Positions 1 to 13,800 of a DNA stretch of 64,000 bases are shown here, piece by piece. Source of the stretch: Limnoperna fortunei. Lineage: Eukaryota > Mollusca > Bivalvia > Mytilida > Modiolidae. Location: the NCBI GenBank assembly GCA_944474755.1, contig OX104111.1:98312805-98376804 (forward strand), read 5' to 3'. Within the stretch, counting starts at the first letter, position 1. Every line of letters starts with the position of its first letter. The position numbers and the translations under genes were made by a program. The notes below the pieces were generated by a model. That model worked only from the letters and a program-made list of their open reading frames with translations. It was not told the origin of the DNA and ran no database searches.

Positions 1-611
1 CATGTAATAATCTATAAGTATTCATGAACCAAATGAGTTTTATTCTATAATTAGCCAAGGAAATTTTAGCATATAGCTGAGATAGCTTCAAGTATATAAG
101 TCAAATTAGGTTACATTTGATGCATGTACATTGACAATTTTCTGATCTTCAACTTCATCATGTTTATCCGCGGTACACGAAAGAATTCCATGCAGGTCAA
201 TCCTTTCATGCCGCCCGTGGACATCCTTGTATCGATCACAGTTTTAAATGTTTGGGGATTTTATTAGCGATTTTGAAAATGTGTCTCCTTAATTCTTTGC
301 CAGGATTTTTTTGTATCATCAGATATTGTTAAGTCAAAAAATGAGTTTTTATTAAAGCTTAGGCATCTGGTTTGCCCAATATATTTTTCTTTTCTAAATA
401 AACAGATAATGTAATTTGGCAATTTCATTAGAGACGTGTTTAAATTTGTGACTGTCATATTAATTCTCAGTTCCTGTGATAATTTTTTATATAGTTTATA
501 ACGAAGCAAACCCATCCTCACTTTTCAACAAACTATTGTAAGTGCCAGAATATGTATACAAAGTAGTCTACAGGAATAGATCTCTTCAGTGAAAAGTTGT
601 ATAGTGTCAAA

Positions 612-636
612 CCCCCCCCCCCCCCACCCCCCCCCC
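612..636. repeat. Poly-C tract
   Basis: A run of 24 C broken by a single A. The opposite strand is G-rich and could form a G-quadruplex, and this strand an i-motif. The length is likely polymorphic and prone to sequencing error. Confidence 0.9.
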
Positions 637-1078
637 TTTTCCATAAATTTTCGCTTTGCAAGTTTCGCTATATTTTGACTGATTTTTTATAATGGCCCAG
701 GAAATCTATCTTGATTGCAAAATAGCACTGTTATACATGTGATAAATAAAATTACAATATTTCTTTAGTCTAAATGAATTATTATTGTTATAATGGGATT
801 AATATGTTGCAAATACAAATCCTTTCAATTCTGAAAAATATAATATTGGAATCTTTCACAATTTTGTTTTGATAAATGTCAACATGTTCTGCATTTTAGA
901 AATATTTGCATTCAAGGAGGTTTAATTTGATACGGACAAAAATTAAATCACACATTTCAGTCAAAATTTTACATAATTTGAATATATGTTATAATTGAAA
1001 ACGGTATTTGTTGACGTTTAACTGCTAACCTACTTCCAACAAAACATCTGCCTAAAATGTCAAATTTCAAAAATTCGT

Positions 1079-1160
1079 TTTATTGCTTTGTTTAATAAGT
1101 GCATTACGGTTCAGCTGCATGCAAACAAGGGGGCCAGCAGCTGGTGTATAGTAGTACACT
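1079..1160 (+). repeat. Interspersed repeat, copy 1 (left of satellite)
   Basis: About 80 bp containing 'AATAAGTGCATTACGGTTCA', 'GCATGCAAACAAGGG' and 'CAGCTGGTGTAT'. A clearly related copy in the same orientation lies at 10870-10955. The two copies bracket the 8.5-kb satellite, so the satellite may have expanded inside, or next to, a duplicated element. Confidence 0.7.
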
Positions 1161-1234
1161 CAAATTAGTTTAAAGTAGGTTAAATTCTATTGCACTAGTA
1201 TATTGTAATATTTGTAACCAAACTATTGTAATGA

Positions 1235-4200
1235 AGGTCATTATACACGTGGGTATATTGGTCTGGTCATTATACACGTGGGTATATTGGTCTGGTCATT
1301 ATACACGTGGATATATTGGTCTGGTCATTATACACGTGGGTATATTGATCTGGTCATTATACACGTGGGTATATTGGTCTGGTCATTATACACGTGGGTA
1401 TATTGGTATGGTCATTATACACGTGGGTATATTGGTCTGGTCATCATACACGTGGGTATATTGGTCTGGTCATTATACACGTGGATATATTGGTCTGGTC
1501 ATTATACACGTGGATATATTGGTCTGGTCATTATACACGTGGATATATTGGTCTGGTCATTATACACGTGGATATATTGGTCTGGTCATTATACACGTCG
1601 ATATATTGGTCTGGTCATTATACACGTGGGTATATTGGTCTGGTCATTATACACGTGGATATATTGGTCTGGTCATCATACACGTGGGTATATTGGTCTG
1701 GTCATTATACACGTGGATATATTGGTCTGGTCATTATACACGTGGGTATATTGGTCTGGTCATTATACACGTGGGTATATTTGTCTGGTCATTATACATG
1801 TGGATATATTGGTCTGCATGGTCATTATACACGTGGGTATATTGGTCTGGTCATTATACACGTGGGTATATTGGTCTGGTCATTATACACGTGGGTATAT
1901 TGGTCTGGTCATTATACACGTGGGTATATTGATCTGGTCGTTATACACGTGGGTATATTGGTCTGGTCATTATACACGTGGGTATATTGGTCTGGTCATT
2001 ATACACGTGGGTATATTGGTCTGGTCATTATACACGTGGGTATATTGGTCTGGTCATTATACACGTGGGTATATTGGTCTGGTCATCATACACGTGGATA
2101 TATTGATCTGGTCGTTATACACGTGGGTATATTGATCTGGTCATTATACACGTGGGTATATTGGTCTGGTCATTATACACGTGGATATATTGGTCTGGTC
2201 ATTATACACGTTGGTATATTGGTCTGCATGGTCATCATACCCGTGGGTATATTGGGCTGGTCATTATACACGTGGATATATTGGTCTGGTCTTTATACAT
2301 GTGGATATATTGGTCTGGTCATTATACACGTGGATATATTGGACTGGTCATTACACACGTGGGTATATTTGTCTGGTCATTATACATGTGGATATATTGG
2401 TCTGGTCATTATACACGTGGGTATATTGGTCTGGTCATTATACACGTGGGTATATTGGTCTAGTCATCATACACTTGGGTATATTGGTCTGGTCATCATA
2501 CACGTGGGTATATTGGTCTGCATGGTCATTATACACGTGGGTATATTGGTCTGCATGGTCATTATACACGTGGGTATATTGGTCTGCATGGTCATCATAC
2601 ACGTGGGTATATTGGTCTGCATGGTCATTATACACGTGGGTATATTGGTCTGCATGGTCATCATACACGTGGGTATATTGGTCTGGTCATTATACACGTG
2701 GGTATATTGGTCTGGTCATTATACACGTGGATATATTGGTCTGGTCATTATACACGTGGGTATATTGGTCTGGTCATTATACACGTGGGTATATTGGTCT
2801 GGTCATTATACACGTGGGTATATTGGTCTGGTCATTATACACGTGGGTATATTGGTCTGGTCATCATACACGTGGGTATATTGGTCTGGTCATTATACAC
2901 GTGGGTATATTGGTCTGGTCATTATACACGTGGGTATATTGGTCTGGTCATTATACACGTGGATAGATTGGTCTGGTCATCATACACGTGGGTATATTGG
3001 TCTGGTCATTATACACGTGGATATATTGGTCTGGTCATTATACACGTGGATATATTGGTCTGGTCATTATACACGTGGATATATTGGTCTGGTCATTATA
3101 CACGTGGATATATTGGTCTGGTCATTATACACGTCGATATATTGGTCTGGTCATTATACACGTGGGTATATTGGTCTGGTCATTATACACGTGGATATAT
3201 TGGTCTGGTCATCATACACGTGGGTATATTGGTCTGGTCATTATACACGTGGATATATTGGTCTGGTCATTATACACGTGGGTATATTGGTCTGGTCATT
3301 ATACACGTGGGTATATTTGTCTGGTCATTATACATGTGGATATATTGGTCTGCATGGTCATTATACACGTGGGTATATTGGTCTGGTCATTATACACGTG
3401 GGTATATTGGTCTGGTCATTATACACGTGGGTATATTGGTCTGGTCATTATACACGTGGGTATATTGATCTGGTCGTTATACACGTGGGTATATTGGTCT
3501 GGTCATTATACACGTGGGTATATTGGTCTGGTCATTATACACGTGGGTATATTGGTCTGGTCATTATACACGTGGGTATATTGGTCTGGTCATTATACAC
3601 GTGGGTATATTGGTCTGGTCATCATACACGTGGATATATTGATCTGGTCGTTATACACGTGGGTATATTGATCTGGTCATTATACACGTGGGTATATTGG
3701 TCTGGTCATTATACACGTGGATATATTGGTCTGGTCATTATACACGTTGGTATATTGGTCTGCATGGTCATCATACACGTGGGTATATTGGGCTGGTCAT
3801 TATACACGTGGATATATTGGTCTGGTCTTTATACATGTGGATATATTGGTCTGGTCATTATACACGTGGATATATTGGACTGGTCATTACACACGTGGGT
3901 ATATTTGTCTGGTCATTATACATGTGGATATATTGGTCTGGTCATTATACACGTGGGTATATTGGTCTGGTCATTATACACGTGGGTATATTGGTCTAGT
4001 CATCATACACTTGGGTATATTGGTCTGGTCATCATACACGTGGGTATATTGGTCTGCATGGTCATTATACACGTGGGTATATTGGTCTGCATGGTCATTA
4101 TACACGTGGGTATATTGGTCTGCATGGTCATCATACACGTGGGTATATTGGTCTGCATGGTCATTATACACGTGGGTATATTGGTCTGCATGGTCATCAT

Positions 4201-7200
4201 ACACGTGGGTATATTGGTCTGGTCATTATACACGTGGGTATATTGGTCTGGTCATTATACACGTGGATATATTGGTCTGGTCATTATACACGTGGGTATA
4301 TTGGTCTGGTCATTATACACGTGGGTATATTGGTCTGGTCATTATACACGTGGGTATATTGGTCTGGTCATTATACACGTGGGTATATTGGTCTGGTCAT
4401 CATACACGTGGGTATATTGGTCTGGTCATTATACACGTGGGTATATTGGTCTGGTCATTATACACGTGGGTATATTGGTCTGGTCATTATACACGTGGAT
4501 AGATTGGTCTGGTCATCATACACGTGGGTATATTGGTCTGGTCATTATACACGTGGGTATATTGGTCTGGTCATTATACACGTGGGTATATTGGTCTGGT
4601 CATTATACACGTGGGTATATTGGTCTGGTCATTATACACGTGGATATATTGGTCTGGTCATTATACACGTGGGTATATTGGTCTGGTCATTATACACGTG
4701 GATATATTGGTCTGGTCATTATACACGTGGATATATTGGTCTGCATGGTCATCATACACGTGGGTATATTTGTCTGGTCATTATACACGTGGGTATATTG
4801 TCTGGTCATTATACACGTGGGTATATTGGTCTGGTCATTATACACGTGGGTATATTGGTCTGGTCATTATACACGTGGATATATTGGTCTGGTCATTATA
4901 CACGTGGGTATATTGGTCTGGTCATTATACACGTGGATATATTGGTCTGGTCATTATACACGTGGATATATTGGTCTGCATGGTCATCATACACGTGGTT
5001 ATATTGGTCTGGTCATTATACACGTGGATATATTGGTCTGGTCATTATACACGTGGGTATATTGGTCTGGTCATTATACACGTGGGTATATTGGTCTGGT
5101 CATCATACACGTGAATATATTGGTCTGGTCATTACACACGTGGCTATATTGGTCTGGTCATCATACACGTGGATATATTGGTCTGGTCATTATACACGTG
5201 GGTATATTGGTCTGGTCATTATACTCGTGGATATATTGGTCTGGTCATTACACACGTGGGTATATTGGTCTGGTCATCATACACGTGGGTATATTGGTCT
5301 GGTCATTATACACGTGGGTATATTGGTCTGGTCATTATACACGTGGGTATATTGGTCTGGTCATCATACACGTGGATATATTGGTCTGGTCATTATACAC
5401 GTGGGTATATTGGTTTGGTCATTATACACGTGGATATATTGGTCTGCATGGTCATTATACACGTGGGTATATTGGTCTGGTCATTATACACGTGGATATA
5501 TTGGTCTGGTCATTATACACGTGGGTATATTGGTCTGGTCATTATACACGTGGGTATATTGGTCTGGTCATTATACACGTGGGTATATTGGTCTGGTCAT
5601 CATACACGTGGATATATTGGTCTGGTCATTATACACGTGGGTATATTGGTCTGGTCATTATACACGTGGATATATTGGTCCGCATGGTCATTATACACGT
5701 GGGTATATTGGTCTGGTCATTATACACGTGGGTATATTGGTCTGGTCATTATACACGTGGATATATTGGTCTGGTCATTATAAACGTGGGTATATTGGTC
5801 TGGTGATCATACACGTGGGTATATTGGTCTGGTCATTATACACGTGGATATATTGGTCTGGTCATTATACACGTGGGTATATTGGTCTGGTCATTATACA
5901 CGTGGATATATTGGTCTGGTCATTATACACGTGGGTATATTGGTCGGTCATCATACACGTGGGTATATTGGTCTGGTCATTATACACGTGGATATATTGG
6001 TCTGGTCATTATACACGTGGATATATTGGTCTGGTCATTATACACGTGGATATATTGGTCTGAATGGTCATCATACACGTGGGTATATTGGTCTGGTCAT
6101 TGTACATGTGGATATATTGGTCTGGTCATTATACACGTGGGTATATTTGTCTGGTCATTATACACGTGGATATATTGGTCTGGTCATTATACACGTGGGT
6201 ATATTGGTCTGCATGGTCATCATACACGTGGGTATATTGGTCTGGTCATTATACACGTGGGTATATTGGTCTGGTCATTATACACGTGGGTATATTGGTC
6301 TGGTCATTATACACGTGGGTATATTGGTCTGGTCATTATACACGTGGGTAAATTGGTCTGGTCATCATACACGTGGGTATATTGATCTGGTCATTATACA
6401 CGTGGGTATATTGGTCTGGTCATTATACACGTGGGTATATTGGTCTGGTCATTATACACGTGGGTATATTGGTCTGGTCATTATACACGTGGGTATATTG
6501 GTCTGCATGGTCATCATACACGTGGGTATATTGGTCTGGTCATTATACACGTGGATATATTGGTCTGGTCATTATACACGTGGGTATATTGGTCGTCATC
6601 ATACACGTGGGTATATTGGACTGGTCATTATACAAGTGGGTAAATTGGTCTGGTCATCATACACGTGGGTATATTGGTCTGGTCATTATACACGTGGGTA
6701 TATTGGTATGGTCATTATACACGTGGGTATATTGGTCTGGTCATTATACACGTGGGTATATTGGTCTGGTCATTATATACGTGGGTATATTGGTCTGGTC
6801 ATTACACACGTGGGTATATTGGTCTGGTCATCATACACGTGGATATATTGGTCTGGTCATTATACACGTGGGTATATTGGTCTGGTCATTATACACGTGG
6901 ATATATTGGTCTGCATGGTCATTATACACGTGGGTATACTGGTCTGGTCATTATACACGTGGATATATTGGTCTGGTCATTATACACGTGGGTATATTGG
7001 TCTGGTCATTATACACGTGGGTATATTGGTCTGGTCATTATACACGTGGATATATTGGTCTGGTCATCATACGCGTGGATATATTGGTCTGGTCATTATA
7101 CACGTGGGTATATTGGTCTGGTCATTATACACGTGGATATATTGGTCTGCATGGTCATTATACACGTGGGTATATTGGTCTGGTCATTATACACGTGGGT

Positions 7201-9728
7201 ATATTGGTCTGGTCATTATACACGTGGATATATTGGTCTGCATGGTCATTATACACGTGGGTATATTGGTCTGGTCATTATACACGTGAGTATATTGGTC
7301 TGGTCATTATACACGTGGATATATTGGTCTGGTCATTATACACGTGGATATATTGGTCTGAATGGTCATCATACACGTGGGTATATTGGTCTGGTCATTG
7401 TACATGTGGATATATTGGTCTGGTCATTATACACGTGCGTATATTGGTCTGGTCATTATACACGTGGATATATTGGTCTGGTCATTATACACGTGGGTAT
7501 ATTGGTCTGCATGGTCATCATACACGTGGGTATATTGGTCTGGTCATTATACACGTGGGTATATTGGTCTGGTCATTATACACGTGGGTATATTGGTCTG
7601 GTCATTATACACGTGGGTATATTGGTCTGGTCATTATACACGTGGGTAAATTGGTCTGGTCATCATACACGTGGGTATATTGATCTGGTCATTATACACG
7701 TGGGTATATTGGTCTGGTCATTATACACGTGGGTATATTGGTCTGGTCATTATACACGTGGGTATATTGGTCTGGTCATTATACACGTGGGTATATTGGT
7801 CTGCATGGTCATCATACACGTGGGTATATTGGTCTGGTCATTATACACGTGGATATATTGGTCTGGTCATTATACACGTGGGTATATTGGTCGTCATCAT
7901 ACACGTGGGTATATTGGACTGGTCATCATACAAGTGGGTAAATTGGTCTGGTCATCATACACGTGGGTATATTGGTCTGGTCATTATACACGTGGGTATA
8001 TTGGTCTGGTCATTATACACGTGGGTATATTGGTCTGGTCATTATACACGTGGGTATATTGGTCTGGTCATTATACACGTGGGTATATTGGTCTGGTCAT
8101 TACACACGTGGGTATATTGGTCTGGTCATCATACACGTGGATATATTGGTCTGGTCATTATACACGTGGGTATATTGGTCTGGTCATTATACACGTGGAT
8201 ATATTGGTCTGCATGGTCATTATACACGTTGGTATACTGGTCTGGTCATTATACACGTGGATATATTGGTCTGGTCATTATACACGTGGGTATATTGGTC
8301 TGGTCATTATACACGTGGGTATATTGGTCTGGTCATTATACACGTGGGTATATTGGTCTGGTCATCATACACGTGGATATATTGGTCTGGTCATTATACA
8401 CGTGGGTATATTGGTCTGGTCATTATACACGTGGATATATTGGTCTGCATGGTCATTATACACGTGGGTATATTGGTCTGGTCATTATACACGTGGGTAT
8501 ATTGGTCTGGTCATTATACACGTGGATATATTGGTCTGCATGGTCATTATACACGTGGGTATATTGGTCTGGTCATTATACACGTGAGTATATTGGTCTG
8601 GTCATTATACACGTGGATATATTGGTCTGGTCATTATAAACGTGGGTATATTGGTCTGGTCATCATGCACGTGGGTATATTGGTCTGGCCATTATACACG
8701 TGGATATATTGGTCTGGTCATTATACACGTGGGTATATTGGTCTGGTCATTATACACGTGGATATATTGGTCTGGTCATTATACACGTGGGTATATTGGT
8801 CTGGTCATCATACACGTGGGTATATTGGTCTGGTCATTATACACGTGGATATATTGGTCTGGTCATTATACACGTGGATATATTGGTCTGGTCATTATAC
8901 ACGTGGATATATTGGTCTGAATGGTCATCATACACGTGGGTATATTGGTCTGGTCATTATACACGTGGATATATTGGTCTGGTCATTATACACTTGGGTA
9001 TATTGGTCTGGTCATTATACACGTGGATATATTGGTCTGGTCATTATACACGTGGGTATATTGGTCTGCATGGTCATCATACACGTGGGTATATTGGTCT
9101 GGTCATTATACACGTGGGTATATTGGTCTGGTCATTATACACGTGGGTATATTGGTCTGGTCATTATACACGTGGGTAAATTGGTCTGGTCATCATACAC
9201 GTGGGTATATTGATCTGGTCATTATACACGTGGGTATATTGGTCTGGTCATTATACACGTGGGTATATTGGTCTGGTCATTATACACGTGGGTATATTGG
9301 TCTGGTCATTATACACGTGGGTATATTGGTCTGCATGGTCATCATACACGTGGGTATATTGGTCTGGTCATTATACACGTGGATATATTGGTCTGGTCAT
9401 TATACACGTGGGTATATAGGTCTGGTCATCATACACGTGGGTATATTGGACTGGTCATTATACACGTGGGTATATTGGTCTGGTCATTATACACGTGGGT
9501 ATATTGGTCTGGTCATCATACACGTGGGTATATTGGTCTGGTCATTATACACGTGGGTATATTGGTCTGGTCATTATACACGTGGATATATTGGTCTGGT
9601 CATCATACACGTGGGTATATTGGTCTGCATGGTCATCATACACGTGGGTATATTGGTCTGGTGATCATACACGTGGATATATTGGTCTGGTCATCATACA
9701 CGTGGGTATATTGGTCTGGTCATTATAA
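1235..9728 (+). repeat. 29-bp satellite array, about 290 copies, E-box core
   Basis: The dominant unit is 29 bp and includes TATACACGTGGGTATATTGG followed by TCTGGTCAT. Common variants are GGGTAT/GGATAT, TCATTATAC/TCATCATAC, and a 33-bp unit with a GCAT insertion (GGTCTGCATGGTCA). Nearly every unit carries the palindromic hexamer CACGTG and a single CpG. The unit has no stop codon in any forward frame. Because 29 is not a multiple of 3, all three forward frames stay open for hundreds of codons as the same 29-residue peptide cycle; the reverse strand has regular stops. Higher-order structure is present: a block of about 1,536 bp is duplicated (near 1440-2975 and 2976-4511), and a block of about 1,298 bp is duplicated (near 5990-7288 and 7288-8586). 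I regard it as satellite DNA, not a gene. Confidence 0.97.
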
Positions 9729-11110
9729 AGATGCGTGTTAATATTGCACTTTGCGAGTTAAATGTACTGTTCCTTCAATCAATATGGTCTCTAGTTCAAA
9801 GTAAAGGTTCGGATTGATATTTTTCGTTCTGGCCTTTATTAGAAAATGGTCTGTTATTATTTTTAAATGTGAAAAGCATATTACAACAACTTAGACATGC
9901 TTTCTTTTACCCATTCAGGCCATGACTCCATTCAAGAAAAACTGATTTATAAATAAAAATATCGATTAAAATGACAACATTTCCAGTTAATATGGTGTCT
10001 AGTACAAAATAAAAGTTCGTTTTGAGAATAGTTCTGACATCTACTTAATTAGAAAATTGTAGTAGTAACGCACATATTAAAATCGGTAAAAAGCTCCTAG
10101 AGTTTTTTGAAAAAAAGAGAACAGAAATGGCAATACGTTAAGAGTTCTCATATTTTGGGAATAAAAAAATTCTGGTTTTGGATTCTCGTTGTGTCTTTCT
10201 AAATATATGTGCTAACTTATCACATAAATTTATGGACGAGCAACATCGGAACGCAACTTTCTGGACCTGAAAACTTTCCTTACCTACAGTCCTGTAACAT
10301 TTTCCTTTTTTAAAGCCCAATTTATTCAAATTTTAGAAAGTTTTATTTAGTTTTTTAACGAGTAAAATTTGTACATCCATAGCATGATATGTGTTTTCAA
10401 GCAAACGCTTGATAGAAATACAATATTCTCCTCAACGTTCAGACCAAAGTTAACAAGTAAAGTCAGTACTTGTACTGCCATGCGTGAAATATTAGACATG
10501 TTATTAGAATACAGATTTAACATAGGTTTGTATCATTGTAATTCCCAACATTTTTGCGGTGAAAACCATTATGCTTGATAACACAAATGAATGTAATTTT
10601 ATTTTTAAAAATGTCTCTTTTTAATGCTTCTCCCTGTATACAACTTAATAAAAAATGACCTATAACATAAAACTATTTTTATCCCTGACAAATTACTTTA
10701 AATAATTTGTTTAGTCATGATATTGGGTTAAAATAATTGTGTAACCACACAAATATTTAGTAGAGTTGTCGGTCATTGAAAGGCAGGACATATTGTTTAA
10801 CACAAAATCAAATCTAGAGTTTAATTATAACATTGGAGTTAAACGTCGGTTTTCGCTTGATTTTAATTTATTTTATTGCCTTGATTAATAAGTGCAATAC
10901 GGTTCATGCATGCAAACAAGGGTCACCCAGCTGGTGTATATTAGTACACTGAAATATTCAGTAACAAATATTCAATAGAGTTGCCGGTCATTGAATAGCA
11001 GCTAGGACATATTGTACAACTGAGAGTCAAATCTAGAGTGGAGTAGAGTTAGGACTTGGTTTCCGATTCTCGCTGAAATTTAGATATATTTTAATAACCT
11101 GAGCATCTAT
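9729..11110 (+). repeat. Non-coding region with two pairs of diverged ~210-bp-spaced direct duplications
   Basis: The segment at 9781-9880 recurs diverged at 9989-10095 (shared 'TAATATGGT.TCTAGT.CAAA' pattern). The segment at 10758-10870 recurs at 10973-11100 (shared 'GAGTTG.CGGTCATTGAA' and 'TCAAATCTAGAGT'). The spacings are 208 and 215 bp, suggesting an old tandem duplication of a longer block. No coding exon is recognised. Confidence 0.6.
10870..10955 (+). repeat. Interspersed repeat, copy 2 (right of satellite)
   Basis: Related to 1079-1160 in the same orientation, sharing 'AATAAGTGCAATACGGTTCA', 'GCATGCAAACAAGGG' and 'CAGCTGGTGTAT'. It lies within the duplicated region that follows the satellite. 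Confidence 0.7.
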
Positions 11111-13537
11111 ATGAACTAATTACCGGGAGTGTCATGTGGAATGAGTATCAATCAGGAAAAATAAATATTACAAATTAAATCAATTCGATATGATTCGTAA
11201 CCTTTCAACGATTGTAAGACCAAATACACAATTAAAATAATAATGAAATTGATTTTGCTGATATTTTTTTACCATTTTTTTTGCATCTTATATTGAAGAC
11301 GTCAACAGAGATGTGGTAATGAATTCCACGGGTTTTTGTTCATGTTTCAAAATATAAATGCTAATTTTCGTCCATAAGGTCGAATTTATAAACCATTGTA
11401 GTTTCTTATAGATTATTTATTTTTGTAAACGAGATGCATTTTCCGTAGCTCATTGAAGGGCTTCAGCCTTGAGATTAAAGGAAGAGAAATACAAAATTCA
11501 AAAAACGTAAATAATCTGTTTGTGACAGTTTGGTTACGTTGTGACGTCGATGTGTTTACTTAACGAGATGAGGTGAGGTGGGCTCTTATCCCCGAATGAG
11601 TAATATTTCTGGAATTTGATTGTCTTTACAAAACCAATATACCCGGGCGTTGTAAGGTCCTATACCCTGGTGTTTCACAATAGTACGTTAGATGCGTTTA
11701 TATTAAAAATGGTAATTGGTTTGTTTCATACACAGGATGAAATCTTTGACAAAAGATCCAAATGTGTTTTAATTTTAACACAAAACAAGATATGCAGTTT
11801 GACAACGACGTCATACTTCGTGGCGTACTTGAGGCACTTCAGGTGTTAAAAATCTCCATATCTACGGATATGAAAGTAACTTATAATCTTACGCTTGCAG
11901 AGTGAGATGGGATAAAACCGCACGTAAAGGATCAAAGGACAATACTGCAAACTAGCGATAAAATGTCCATATACCACCATTTTGTTTTCTTTCACAGCAG
12001 TAAACATTTCTTGACCACTGGCCATTGTATTCATTGTTTGTTATTCTTCTGCTCAATACACCAGAGATACTACTCTGTTTAGTTACTTATCTGGTTAAAA
12101 ATAGTTATACTTAAATGTTACACCCTTCATTTTAATGTTGTTGGTACAATTGAAACTTACATCCGTGATATAATAGATCAATAATGGCTCAAGGTAAAAA
12201 AGTGCGTTTAAACTCCACGTTATCATTCTATCAAACTGATATTTTCTTTTAATTAACTATAACGTCCTGAATATAGCTGAAATATTGCTTGCTGGACGTT
12301 ACACATCAAACAATCAAATCAAATCAATCAAATTAACTATAAAATTTCGATTAACAGTTAGACGAAAGTCATATTTATAATTACTTCTGTTCTTTATTGT
12401 TAACTGAATGTGTGACCACTTCCATACATTAAACACCAAAGTAAGATACGCCAAAATCTGTAAACTGCTGACTGTAATACTCTCACATGAGCTCACATGG
12501 TAATGTGTAGGGCCAAGTCGACAAACAGTTTGCACAAAACGAACTTATAAACTATAAACTAAATTTTATTATAACTTATAATTTATAAACGAACTTATAA
12601 CTATAAAAATGTAAGACATTCTATAAACAATTATAAGTACCACCACATCACAACTATAGGGATGTAAAGTTATTTCATGGTCTAATGTTATCAAATTATT
12701 GCAGATTTAATTCGGTTTGGTTAACCAATGTTGTCTCAATATACATTTTTTGCAACGTAAATTAATGTGTTATTACCTTTATTGATAAATGATTGCGAAC
12801 TATCATAGTTGAAGGTTTTTTTAGAATCTTATATTGACCGTACATAAGTTATCGATCGCATCACTTGCTCTTTTTAAGTCAATATTAATTGGATGGTTGG
12901 AACCGGTGCATTTCAAATTTCCATGTTTAAAAAAGACTATGTCCTATCTCCTAAAAATACAAAAAGTGTATGTCCTACAGAAGATGAGATATAAAAGGGT
13001 GAGTGATATCTAGTGAATAATTTCTATGGGTATAACCATATATAATTCAGTAATATGTTTGTTAAATAGATTGTTTAATTATAGTATGTTGGTTTTGAAT
13101 CAAAACATCATAAAAATATATTTCTTTTTATCACTGTTGATATTATTATGAAAAAACTTGTTGTTTTGTCAGTGCCGAAAAAAAATAAAATTGGATTCCC
13201 ATGTAAATGCAGTCCATGTAAAAGTGTGTGTCCTATGGCATTTTGCACCGGTCCCAACCCCCTAATAAATATTGACCGGTCCTTTATTAACTAATGTCCA
13301 CGTTAGCGTTTATTTTCACTTTGCATCCGTCGTCTGTCTTGTTCGTCATTAACTTGTCTTTATTGTTACTGTAACTAAACTATTTTTTTTGTTAATTTCG
13401 TTGAGTTCACTACTCAACATCTTGTGCCATCTTTCCATTTTTTTCTATCCCCCAAAACAAGTGCAAGGAAGTGTGCCAAACTTTTGTAATTTGACGAGCT
13501 GTTTTATTTTGGTTTTGAAGAATTCTACTTGGCGACA
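11111..13537. other. AT-rich non-coding region
   Basis: No recognisable exon. A short open stretch near 11616-11849 has no paired splice sites or known domain. A repeat 3' tail lies at 12262-12330. Several A/T homopolymers and no CpG-rich segment are present. Confidence 0.5.
12262..12330 (+). mobile_element. 3' tail of a dispersed element ('gaatatagctgaaatattgc' family)
   Basis: The motif CTGAATATAGCTGAAATATT is followed by GCTTGCTGGACGTTA and a degenerate (AATC)n tail. Related tails occur at 20628-20690, 37540-37600, 44845-44890, 46365-46500 and 56935-57050. The (AATC)n end is typical of SINE-like or other non-autonomous elements that end in a simple repeat; the class is not certain. Confidence 0.6.
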
Positions 13538-13800
13538 TGGGCCTCGGCGGCCAAGTGGTTAAGGTAGTTCGTATACTATGGATCATGTCGTCTGCCAACA
13601 CTGAAATTGCGGGTTTGTGTCTCACTGAGGGCAGGGTGCGCTCGACTCCAATCTAAATTGACAACAATTACAAATTTTCCTACTCAAGATGGGGGTTTTC
13701 TCGGGGGTACTTCGGTTCCTCCCCCAATACAAACTGGGCGCCATGATTAGCTAATAATAATTGCTGCAATTAGCGTTAAATACAAATAAACACACATACC
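13538..13800 (+). mobile_element. tRNA-derived SINE, near full length
   Basis: The head has a pol III A-box-like segment (CGGCCAAGTGGTTAAGG, tRNA-Ser/Leu-like) and a decayed B box (GGTTTGTGTCTC; the 55.5-kb copy keeps GGTTCGATTCT). The body holds 'CAGGGTGCGCTCGACTC', 'GGGGTACTTCGGTTCCTCCC' and 'ACTGGGCGCCATGAT', and the end is A-rich. Copies lie at 55505-55770 (+) and 60361-60480 (-), with a body fragment near 31827-31895. The central block resembles that of the MetaSINE superfamily as I recall it, which is not verified. Confidence 0.8.

Larger units (their letters stand above)
1..1234. other. AT-rich non-coding flank of the 29-bp satellite
   Basis: No exon with a recognisable domain or paired splice sites is visible on either strand. 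The only notable items are the C tract at 612-636 and a short interspersed repeat at 1079-1160 that recurs on the far side of the satellite. Confidence 0.6.

Noticed and set aside
1394..5806. A forward open frame of 1,470 codons, and several of 200-640 codons, between 1.2 and 9.7 kb
   Set aside because: Products of a 29-bp satellite lacking stops. All three frames encode the same cycling peptide, with no splice context, no domain and no sign of codon constraint.
1235..9728. CRISPR-like array
   Set aside because: Units are directly abutting with no unique spacers, and the surrounding genes are intron-containing eukaryotic genes.
11616..11849. Possible exon after an acceptor-like CATACACAG at about 11740
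   Set aside because: No acceptable donor follows and the peptide matches nothing I know.
13410..13625. 71-codon minus-strand frame
   Set aside because: Lies across the SINE head on the opposite strand; a shadow of the element.
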